A DNA stretch of 64,000 nt from Halichondria panicea (lineage: Eukaryota; Porifera; Demospongiae; Suberitida; Halichondriidae): contig NC_087393.1 in assembly GCF_963675165.1 (NCBI RefSeq), positions 3,849,502-3,913,501 of the forward strand, in the 5' to 3' direction. The notes below the pieces were generated by a model. It did not search any database. It was not told where the DNA came from and saw only the letters and a list, made by a program, of their open reading frames with translations. Below are positions 55,762 to 64,000 of this stretch, piece by piece; the stretch's first letter is position 1; each line of letters starts with the position of its first letter. The position numbers and the translations under genes were made by a program.

Positions 55762-56252
55762 TACCGTATTCACCTGAATTACCGGGACACTCTATTCTAA
55801 GGGACACTTCGGACTTACGTAATTTTTTTCACTCTATATTAAAGAACAACAGGAAATGTAAATATTTTTAGATGTCCCGATCTAATTAGAACGAAAAAGA
55901 GCATGCCCCTAACGTCAGCTCGATAGACACTCAAAACTCTTAGAAACTCTCTGGATTCTACTCTCTGGCACCGTAATATGTCACTGACGGTTGAAGACAC
56001 CACTTTGTAGACATGGAACCCGCGTACACAGCTTCTAAACTGCGAAAGACATTTTAGCTGCAGAGCTAGCCTCGGCCTGGAATCGAGGCCGTGTATGTAC
56101 CTTAAAATGGGGAAATATTCGTTCTAATTACTACGGGACACCCTAATACAAGGGACACTTCGACTTTAACGTAATTTTTCTTGCTCTATTCCAAGGGACA
56201 CTGCAAGCCGCAATAATTTTTTTGTGTCCCGGTAATTCGGGTGAATACGGTA
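55762..56252. mobile_element. TA-flanked MITE with CCGTATTCACC ends
   Basis: Left TACCGTATTCACCTGAATTA followed by CCGGGACAC; the reverse complement of the right end is TACCGTATTCACCCGAATTA followed by CCGGGACAC. The inner CTAAGGGACACTTCG motif recurs on both sides. 491 bp, no ORF. TA target as in Tc1/mariner-type elements. Confidence 0.8.
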
Positions 56253-56929
56253 ACAATACATGTTCTTAACTTACTGTCATTACTTACTTTGGTAACAATG
56301 TGAGTCTGTTTATCGTCCATGCACCTGCACCTTGCTCACTGAAGTCCTGGTACTCATAGTGCAGTAGAGCTGTGCAGCCCTAGGAGGCATTCAACATCAT
56401 CCACTACTCCTCCATAATATTGTTGTGCCCAGTCCCAGTGCAACTGCTGAAGAATTCTAGGGGTGTGGTTGTGGTTAAATTTAACTTCTGTTCCTGACAT
56501 CGAGTGAACAATCCCCTGGTACTAGTTGTCTGCGCATGCGTCAACCAATTAGCCCATTTCTGGCTATTAGTGTATTCTTGTTCACTTTTGTGACATTTAT
56601 ATTCGTGTACTATCGTGTACAAAGTCAGTTCCCGTTTTATCATTATTTGGAATGGCTCTTAGCTGAAGCTTCTGTCTTCTCTGAAGCTTAGAAAACATTA
56701 TTCTGAAGACTGAACAACAAGGGAAGAGGTATAAAGCTTTGTCAAGCTTATTAAGGTCAGATATTTTTGTGTGCCCTATGCTATCAAGTCTTGTTCATGT
56801 TTAATTGCATGTTGTTGGTGGTTGAGACATAATTATACTGCATGTACGGTAGATGCTATAGTAGTATCAATAACATTGTATAGCTTTGCATGGTGTGTTA
56901 TAAAATAGCTTTTTCTTTCTGTGGATCAG

Positions 56930-57080
56930 GGCCTCCTCCGCAACGAAGCAAAATCCAAGATATTGTGGCTAGAAGCCTATACATGCATGAATAGTACTGT
57001 TAGTCTTTGTCGCATTGCAAGAGTTAAGCAGTTACAGCTGGAATACACGCACACACACACCATCAGCTTTTCTATATTCT
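56930..57080. repeat. Dispersed repeat copy upstream of the gene E 3' end
   Basis: GGGCCTCCTCCGCAACGAAG, GTCGCATTGCAAGAG, CAGTTACAGCTGGAATACAC, a CA tract and CATCAGCTTTT. Same family as 35755-35930. Confidence 0.5.
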
Positions 57081-57214
57081 AGGCTTAAGTATGCAGTATG
57101 CACATTACAATGATGCATGCAATGTATATATACTAGTAAAACTTCAGTACTTTCTATTTCTTATGTCTAATGCAGTACGTACTTGATACAAGTGTGTGTG
57201 CACGATATGTAACT

Positions 57215-60200
57215 TTAGTTGGTATCTCCACTTGATCTTGGATCGCTGCTTTCTTCACGTGAATCAGGTCTTGGAACATGATCATCTTCAGAATTGAGCT
57301 CTCTGTCTTGTACATCTAGCTCTCTCTCCCAGTTATACTCCTCGTCAAGTTGTCTCTCTCCATTGAAATCATTGTTCATTTCTCGATCCTGAGGGTCTTC
57401 TTGGGGCAGCCTTACGTATTGTATCCTGCCTTTGTCGACAGCTCTCCAACACCGAGTCCCCTGGATTCTTCCCACACAGCGAGCGAGCAGACCGGTCTCT
57501 TTCAGATGCTTGTACACATGGTAGGAGAGAATGAACAGGAACGTCACAAAGGCTATGACTAGTGAAGTGTAGGTGGCAGTAATTTGTGTATTATTGCCTT
57601 GTCCACTAAATTCAGGTTGTTTTGTAGCCGAATAGAAGGAGAAAAATGACAAAATAGTTAGATTTGTGTAAAACGAAGCATTGAGAATATTCAACCACAA
57701 TTGATTGTAGATTCCACCAAGAAAAATAATTATACTCAAAATTAGGATGCATATTACTGTCAATGCTACCCCATAGTGTTTGTACTCGTTGTTCTTGGAG
57801 GTTATAGCAAACCAAATAGTACTAATCATTTTAATGAAGAGTAATAGCCCAGTCCAGAATCGATAGCGATGTTTAATCACATGTGGGCTAGTGTAAGCGT
57901 CAAAAAATGGCTTTAGTTTAGCCACCCATCTCAGTCCTCTCACATGAGAATATCTTTGCAATGGTTGAATAAAGAGGAGCATTAAAGTATACAGAACAGT
58001 AGCTATTCCAAACAAAGCACCAATCACCACCAGAGCTAGGTGCTTCCCTTGCCAACACAATACATTGCCATCAGGGAGCCAGTGTTGCTTACTGGTTTTG
58101 TTAGGATAATATATCGTTGAGCAGGAAAACACGGCTACTTCAGCTTGAAGAATTGTGGTGTAGGAAAGTAGTATAATTGTAGCCAGCACTTTCACAGCAT
58201 TCTTACCAACAAATTGAGTAATCCAACTGGATTTTGAGCTAATAAGAATCAATAGTCCCAATCCTGTCCAAACAAATAGAGGAACAAACAAGTTTAAGAT
58301 GACTTGTCCAAAAACATCAAAACCATTATAAAAGCACACACTCATGCCTATATACAAGTTGAACCAAGCCACCAGGCTGGATAGGTAGGAAGACCAATGC
58401 AAAGGATGCAAAAACAATTCCTCGCTAACATGAAACATACTAGTGTAGAATAGGAATCCATTTATTGTTCCGTCTGTGATGGTCACGTTACACCAAAGCA
58501 CGAACAGCAGAGCTAGAACAGCAATCACTAGAGAGCCTAGCAGAAGGAGAAGCCGGTATATAATGCTATTGTCTGAACACCGGACACACTTGGTTGAACT
58601 TATGGCCGAGCTGTATGGCTTCTTACATGCTCCACACAAAATGCCGTGTCTGTGTTCGCGACATTGCTGATCAAAAAGTCGATCCTGATTGAATGTTTCT
58701 GAATGACTGATGTTTATGGATGTTACATTATAGTCACAATAGAGCTGGGGACAGTATAAAAACTTTATGAAACCATTTCCAATTTTGGAGTCAGTATCAG
58801 TGTCATTATGGTAACCTATCCATGTTAAGCCTGGTTTTCGAATAGTTTGATCACTAGCATTATAAGTACTGTCTCCAGCAGACCAATAACAAAAGCCAGT
58901 TGTTTTGTTTAATATAGTTCCCAATGGACAGTTTCGGTATTTTATGTTTATCCATCGTAAATATTTTCCTCCTAGAGTCCCAGTATCAGATTCTATGAGA
59001 ATAACCACTTTATCTTCTCCTGTAATATTTTGTCCTGATAGCACTTTCAGTGTTAATGTGGTGCATTTAGCTTTGATAGTACGGTGGTAAGGTTTCCCTC
59101 TTGAGATGCTGGTCATGATAATAGTAGCTGGAACTGGATGGTTAAATTGTCCCACAGCAACTAGAGACACTGTAAATGTTTGACCGGGATACATGGTTTT
59201 ATCAACAAATTGAGTTCCACAAATCTTCGAATTGTTCTCACAAAAGCAAATATGTTTTGGAAAAGAAGTCACATAGGATTGATCGAATGTATTGTTCCAA
59301 TGCCACAACGATTCATCGAAAATCTTGTTGTACATGTAGTCATTTGTACTGTTCTTGATAAATGTTGTATAGCATTGATCCATAAACCCTCCGAATATCT
59401 GACTTCCAGCGTACCCAGCTGTGTTGTTAACCATTACCACGTGAATAGTGTCCAATATTGAGATCTTTTGAGCTGTAGTTAACAAATTATTGTCATTGTA
59501 CACTTGGTAAAAACACAGTGGCTTAGATTGTAAACACTGATCTTCTGCGTATATGCCTCCTCCAGATAAAGTAGCATTGTTATTTTCAAATGTCAATGTG
59601 GTATTTGAGGTGAACAAAATGTACGAACTCTGGCAGAGAACTAGGCCCCCACCGTCAAGGCCTGTATTATTTGTTATGGTCACATTGCCACTAAACACTA
59701 TAATAGAATTGAAAGCAGAAATGGCCGTTATGCTGTTGTTTACAAAGCTAGAGTCACTGATAAATGTTTCTTTTTTCTGTTTACTAATGTAAACAGTTGC
59801 TCCTCCTGCAATTAAATCTTGAGTATTAGCTCTGTGAGTCATCACTAGCTTGTTATTACTGAAGCTACACCTTGTGATATTCACTTTATAGTGTGGAAAA
59901 GAAGATACTTGTACCCCATTAATTTGATAGTTGTATATGTTGATTGCCACTCCACTATCAGCATTAGAAGCATTTAGTATGTTGTTTGTGAAGTTACAAT
60001 TTTCAATTTCAATGGATAAATTGGGACAAGACTCCTCCGATTTAGTTTCATGAAACAGTAAATACATTGCACCTCCTCTTAGTTGACCTATGTTGCTATT
60101 GAAAATGGTTTTTCTGAACATAATAGCATTTGTGTTTTCACACCGCTCGTGTCTGTACTTCCCCTTATTTGTTGTTGGTGTTTTAGCAACAATGTAAGCA

Positions 60201-61153
60201 CCCCCTCCCAAAAGAGCATTCCCGTTTTCAATTCTGCTATTTTCCACCAGTATGCTATTGCTAATGTAGTCTATGTCACTTTTGAATAGGATATAAAGGT
60301 TGCCTCCTTTACTTGAGTAGCTATATGCTTCATTAGAACATAATGTTACGTTAGTCAGGACAATGCTAATGTTTGTACAGGATAGTAACACCGAAATTCC
60401 GGTAGCTCTGATTTGTGATAGAATATTAAAACTTTCTTTTCGAGGAAATAAACTTGCATTTCCATTCAAAAAGCTTGAACTACTAATGTTTAGAACTTGT
60501 ATGTTTTCTCGGGTGTGTTCCAGTGGACAGTCTTCGTACTTTAACACAAAATTACCTCCGACATACCTGTCGTTGTGATCATCCCTACCAGTGTTGTTCA
60601 CCAGTAGGCAGTCTTTCATTGTCGAGTATCTATACAGTCCCTCAGCAGCTATCCCGTCTCCATTACTGTCTCGAATGGTTATCGATTGCATTGTTAGAGC
60701 AGTCACATCTTTAAGAGCAACTGCCGCTTGAATGGAGATTAAACTAAAATGGCTAAAAAAACTTTTGTCTGATATTTTTTGTCCACATGATGAGATGGTA
60801 AGGTTTCCAATAATGAGAGTATCTATGTTCTGAAAAATAAATCCCGCTGCTACAGTACAACGAATGTTAGCTGTTTTTTCTGCTGCACTGAATAATGTGA
60901 TGCTCACAAGATTGGCTATTTGAAAGCTTAAACTCAGAGTGTGCAATCCTGGCATGAAAATGAACTGTGTGTTGTTCAAATGACTTACATTTGCATATTG
61001 GTTCAATGTCTTGCATGGTTGCCTTGGGCATGTCATGTTCGATCCATTGTCTGGTCTGACGTACAAAATACTGTCCCAGTCTTGTCTGAAGTCTGTGAAA
61101 CAGTCTCCTTGGTGTGTTATAGCCAACACAACAGCAAATAGTAGCAATTGCAT
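57215..61153 (-). CDS. Gene E: beta-helix ectodomain polytopic membrane protein, 1312 aa
   Basis: Single exon, complete; closest to gene C throughout (signal peptide MQLLLFAVVLAITHQGDC, GTILNKTTGFCYWSAGDS, GILCGACKKPYSSAISSTKC). The ectodomain differs from C at many positions, especially about 190-330 and 600-720 (MYNKIFDESLWHWNNTFDQS; FVDKTMYPGQTFTVSLVAVG), while membrane helices, the KLKPFFDAYTSPHVIKHRYR loop and the acidic tail (WERELDVQDRELNSEDDHVP) are almost unchanged. A small insertion HSETFNQDRLFDQQC lies just before the cysteine motif. No frame breaks. Same inferred topology as gene B; function unknown. Confidence 0.9.
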   Translation of the reverse strand: MQLLLFAVVLAITHQGDCFTDFRQDWDSILYVRPDNGSNMTCPRQPCKTLNQYANVSHLNNTQFIFMPGLHTLSLSFQIANLVSITLFSAAEKTANIRCTVAAGFIFQNIDTLIIGNLTISSCGQKISDKSFFSHFSLISIQAAVALKDVTALTMQSITIRDSNGDGIAAEGLYRYSTMKDCLLVNNTGRDDHNDRYVGGNFVLKYEDCPLEHTRENIQVLNISSSSFLNGNASLFPRKESFNILSQIRATGISVLLSCTNISIVLTNVTLCSNEAYSYSSKGGNLYILFKSDIDYISNSILVENSRIENGNALLGGGAYIVAKTPTTNKGKYRHERCENTNAIMFRKTIFNSNIGQLRGGAMYLLFHETKSEESCPNLSIEIENCNFTNNILNASNADSGVAINIYNYQINGVQVSSFPHYKVNITRCSFSNNKLVMTHRANTQDLIAGGATVYISKQKKETFISDSSFVNNSITAISAFNSIIVFSGNVTITNNTGLDGGGLVLCQSSYILFTSNTTLTFENNNATLSGGGIYAEDQCLQSKPLCFYQVYNDNNLLTTAQKISILDTIHVVMVNNTAGYAGSQIFGGFMDQCYTTFIKNSTNDYMYNKIFDESLWHWNNTFDQSYVTSFPKHICFCENNSKICGTQFVDKTMYPGQTFTVSLVAVGQFNHPVPATIIMTSISRGKPYHRTIKAKCTTLTLKVLSGQNITGEDKVVILIESDTGTLGGKYLRWINIKYRNCPLGTILNKTTGFCYWSAGDSTYNASDQTIRKPGLTWIGYHNDTDTDSKIGNGFIKFLYCPQLYCDYNVTSINISHSETFNQDRLFDQQCREHRHGILCGACKKPYSSAISSTKCVRCSDNSIIYRLLLLLGSLVIAVLALLFVLWCNVTITDGTINGFLFYTSMFHVSEELFLHPLHWSSYLSSLVAWFNLYIGMSVCFYNGFDVFGQVILNLFVPLFVWTGLGLLILISSKSSWITQFVGKNAVKVLATIILLSYTTILQAEVAVFSCSTIYYPNKTSKQHWLPDGNVLCWQGKHLALVVIGALFGIATVLYTLMLLFIQPLQRYSHVRGLRWVAKLKPFFDAYTSPHVIKHRYRFWTGLLLFIKMISTIWFAITSKNNEYKHYGVALTVICILILSIIIFLGGIYNQLWLNILNASFYTNLTILSFFSFYSATKQPEFSGQGNNTQITATYTSLVIAFVTFLFILSYHVYKHLKETGLLARCVGRIQGTRCWRAVDKGRIQYVRLPQEDPQDREMNNDFNGERQLDEEYNWERELDVQDRELNSEDDHVPRPDSREESSDPRSSGDTN

Positions 61154-61869
61154 TTTACATAACCAGTGAAGTTATCAACTAAGTTTATGGTAGATCTACA
61201 CACTTTCACTGCCTTTATATTTTTGTTTCCTAAATGTTAGTTCTGAGCCCCCATATAATTGTTCTTCGCTTGCTGTTATTTTCTTGTTTATTATAATTTG
61301 CAAATAATATTATATGATTATTATTACGGCTTACTTTCGTCAGTGCGTGTTTGTACAACCAGCATGTACTGGAGAACTGGCAGTAATAACATGCATAAAC
61401 ACATGCACATTATTTAATTTCATGTGTTGGTAGTTGGTATTACCATGCAGGATGTACAGTATTATCAGTCTTCTGTTTAGTATAGTAAATTTAGTATAAC
61501 ACTGTAGTACGTTATATGCATGGTTTGTGTTGCATGGTATGTAGCTTATACTTTCTATGGAGCAACGCCTCCTCAGCGGTAAGTCAAAATCCAAGAGTGG
61601 CTAGAAGCCTATATATAGAAACTGTTAGTTTTCGTCGCATTGCAACTGCGGAGTATAGTTACGGCTGGAATAGACACACCCACACCCACATACGCACGCA
61701 GTCAGCTTAATCGTATTCTTTGAGGAATAACAAGTATGCACTTTGCAATGTTGTTGCAATTTACATTATGTATATACTTGTAAGTACATTTTGTTTTCTA
61801 TTTCTATTTCTATAATGCAGTACTTGACACAAATGTGTCTACACTCTCTAGATATAGCTACAATGTATC
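61154..61869. other. Upstream flank of gene E, duplicate of 35336-36070
   Basis: Nearly identical to the flank of gene C, including the dispersed repeat (61555-61735 here). Differences are a few substitutions and short indels. No gene. Confidence 0.6.
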
Positions 61870-62465
61870 TTTAGTTTCTCAGTTGGTATCTTCACTTGAT
61901 CTTGGCTCACTGTTTTCTCCTCGTGAATCAGATGTTGTGGACATGATTATCTTCAGAATGCTCTCTCTCTTGTACATCTATACACGTGATAGGAGATAAT
62001 GAAAAGAAATGTCAAAGGCTGTGACTATAGTGAAGTGTAGGTGGCAGTGAATTGTGTATTATTGCCTTGTCCACTAAATTCAGGTTGTTTTGTAGTTGAA
62101 CGGAAAGAGAAAAATGACAAAATGGTTAACTATAATTATATAGATTTGTGTAAAACAAAGCATTAAGAATATTCAACCACAGTTTTGGTATAGATTCCCA
62201 CAAGAAAGTAAAAATTAGGATGCATTACTGTCAATGCTACCCCATAGTGTTTGTACTCATTATTCTTGGAGGTCATAGCAAACCAAATCATTCTAAATAA
62301 GAGTATACAGTCCAGTCCAGAATCGATAGTGATGTTTAATCAAATGTGGGCTAGTGTAAGCGTAAAAAATGGCTTTAGTTTGCCACTCATCTTCGTCCTC
62401 TCACATGAAAATATTTGTAGCGCGCGGTTGAATAAAAGGGAGCATTAAAGTGTACAGAGTATTGA
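61870..62465 (-). pseudogene. Decayed 3' fragment of a receptor gene, second copy
   Basis: Same fragment as 36075-36665 with very few differences. One is that this copy keeps GTGAAGTGTAGGTGGCAGTG where the other has an AAT-repeat expansion. Frame broken; not functional. Confidence 0.85.
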
Positions 62466-62489
62466 AGTACATGTATATTATTATGCGCA

Positions 62490-63042
62490 TTCCTAACACG
62501 TTGGTAAAGTTATTTTTGTGTGTGATCTCTACCTTCATTTCCTCGCCAAATTTACACCCTATATACATGTATACGGTCAAGAGCAGATGAGGGGATGGAG
62601 CGTCTTCCTGGTCTTAATCTGAATAGTATTGCGGTCCTTTTTTGCGGATTCACTAACATCTTAACCACACTCCTTGTTTGTAATGTGCTAAGTGCTCTGT
62701 ACATGTGTGACTGATAACATGTTTGATCTAATAATGGTACCTGCAATACAGAGGATTTCAAGTTGGTTGGCAGAAGTTAAAACTTGAAGTGCAATCAACC
62801 ATGACCACTAGTGAAGTCATGTTTGTACAGCGTCTTTGTTTGTGGCCTTTTAGGCACAATAATATTATAGTTTGGCATATCTTTCAATATAATTATTAGT
62901 CATTGTCAAGTATATGCACTTTGCAATGTTGTTGCATTTACATTATGAAATGTTTATACTAGTAAGTACTTTCTGTTTTTTATGTCTAATGCAGTATTTC
63001 ACACAAGTGTGTATGGATAGCTACAATGTATCTAAATAAACT
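62490..63042 (+). pseudogene. Remnant of the GGA 3' region, second copy
   Basis: Copy of 36690-37250 with the same interruption, part of the duplicated C-D/E-F block. Non-coding. Confidence 0.55.
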
Positions 63043-64000
63043 TTAGTTGGTTTCTTCACTTGATCTTGGCTCGCAGCTTTCTTCTTGTGAATCAGGTTTT
63101 GGAACATGATCATCTTCAGAATTGAGCTCTCTGTCTTGTACATCTAGCTCTCTATCCCAGTTATAATTCTCGTCGAGCTGTCTTTCGCCATTGAAATCAT
63201 TGTTCATTTCTTGAACCTGAGGGTCTTCTTGGGGCAGCCTTACGTATTGTATCCTGCCTCTGTTCCAGTGTTCGACAGCTGCTCTCCAACATCGAGTCCC
63301 CTGAATACTTCCCACACAGCGAGCGAGCAGACTGGTCTCTTTCAGACGTTTGTACACATGGTAGGCGAGAATGAACAGAAACGTCACAAAGGCTATGACT
63401 AGTGAAGCGTAAGTGGCAGTGATTTGTGTTTCGTTGCCTCTTCCACTAAATTCAGGTTGTCTTGTAGCCGAATAAAATGAAAAAAATGACAAAATGGTTA
63501 GATTTGTATAAAACGAAGCATTGAGAATATTCAACGACTGTTGTTTGTAGATTCCTCCAAGAAAAACAATAATACTCAAAATAAGGATGCATATTACTGT
63601 CAATGCTACCCCATAGTCCTTGTACTCGTTGTTCTTTGAGGTAACAGCAAACCAAATACTACTAATCATTCTAAATAAGAGTAACAGCCCAGTCCAGAAT
63701 CGATAGCGATGCTTGATCACATGAGGGCTAGTGTAAGCGTCAAAAAATGGCTTTAGTTTAGCCACCCATCTCAGTCCTCTCACATGAGAATACCTTTGCA
63801 ATGGTTGAATAAAGAGGAGCATTATAGTATACAGAACAGTAGCTATTCCAAACAAAACACCAATCACCACCATACCTAGGTGCTTCCCTTGCCAACATAA
63901 TACATTACCGTCGGGTAACCAGTGTTGCTTACTGGTATTGTTAGGATATTGTATCGTTGAGCAGGAAAACACAGCCACTTCAGCTTGAAGAATTGTGGTG
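63043..64000 (-). CDS. Gene F: polytopic membrane protein, 5' part outside window
   Basis: The frame is open to the window edge, so the N-terminus lies to the right. The visible 318 residues cover the last five to six membrane helices and the tail. They are almost identical to gene D (CVGSIQGTRCWRAAVEHWNR, RIQYVRLPQEDPQVQEMNND), with only a handful of substitutions such as HLGMVVIG for HLGLVVIG and KQQSLNIL for KQQWLNIL. F is therefore the block-duplicate of D. Whether it shares D's mosaic ectodomain cannot be seen here. Confidence 0.88.
   Translation of the reverse strand, partial: TTILQAEVAVFSCSTIQYPNNTSKQHWLPDGNVLCWQGKHLGMVVIGVLFGIATVLYTIMLLFIQPLQRYSHVRGLRWVAKLKPFFDAYTSPHVIKHRYRFWTGLLLLFRMISSIWFAVTSKNNEYKDYGVALTVICILILSIIVFLGGIYKQQSLNILNASFYTNLTILSFFSFYSATRQPEFSGRGNETQITATYASLVIAFVTFLFILAYHVYKRLKETSLLARCVGSIQGTRCWRAAVEHWNRGRIQYVRLPQEDPQVQEMNNDFNGERQLDENYNWDRELDVQDRELNSEDDHVPKPDSQEESCEPRSSEETN

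Larger units (their letters stand above)
53492..56525. mobile_element. Element with ~160-bp inverted ends enclosing a large palindrome
   Basis: 53492-53652 and 56357-56525 are reverse complements with some gaps: GCCTGGTACTAGGGG, TTCACTCGATGTCAGGAAC, AACCACAACCACACCCCT, GGATGATG...AGGCTTTCAGC. The interior contains the 53928-55160 palindrome and a TA-flanked MITE. Sequence just outside carries CTAGCCTCG...CCAGGCCG motifs shared with the 48.7-51.6 kb stack. Confidence 0.6.

Overview
The window looks like animal DNA, most probably from a demosponge. It is AT-rich, with GT-AG introns of tens to hundreds of bases, many small inverted-repeat transposons, three conserved animal genes (INTS15, LAMTOR2 and GGA homologues), a scavenger-receptor (SRCR) gene, and many copies of a very large intronless membrane-protein gene. 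The sponge assignment rests on recall of similar large multi-copy proteins in sponge gene sets; it is an inference. I saw no rRNA, tRNA or CRISPR.

Left part (1-24.5 kb). Two tandem copies of one block. Each holds a beta-helix/polytopic receptor gene on the plus strand (gene A 1-3585, cut by the window edge; gene B 16807-20793, complete) followed by INTS15 on the minus strand. Copy 2 of INTS15 (21667-24466) is intact, with seven exons whose phases all agree. Copy 1 is a pseudogene: its 5' end is cut at 14512, one exon carries a 1-nt deletion, another carries two compensating indels, and one intron holds a 7.87-kb KDZ-superfamily DNA transposon (6088-13959). The empty site survives in copy 2. 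The transposon carries a 14-exon transposase gene and a 4-exon HMG-box gene facing it. At 14512/14513 the truncated INTS15 abuts a LAMTOR2 gene that has lost its 5' exons. This marks the tandem-duplication junction and predicts a complete LAMTOR2 just left of the window.

Middle (24.5-31.1 kb). INTS15 and a 14-exon GGA adaptor gene are divergent and share a 274-bp promoter containing GTCACGTGAC, the sequence known in mammals as the TFEB/CLEAR lysosomal element.

Right part (31.4-64 kb). Four more receptor genes lie on the minus strand: C (31418-35335), D (37251-41144), E (57215-61153) and F (63043 to the window edge). C-D and E-F are two copies of a two-gene block, each with the same decayed gene fragment and the same GGA-derived remnant between its genes. 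D is a mosaic of A/B-type and C/E-type sequence. Between the blocks lie a four-SRCR-domain transmembrane receptor (43464-48287) and about 9 kb of nested inverted-repeat elements (48.5-56.5 kb), including a 1.2-kb near-palindrome with exon-like segments.

Overall, the locus is a duplicating and recombining array of cell-surface receptor-like genes (signal peptide, parallel beta-helix ectodomain, cysteine motif, 8-9 membrane helices, acidic tail) built around a few housekeeping genes. The function of the receptors is unknown to me.
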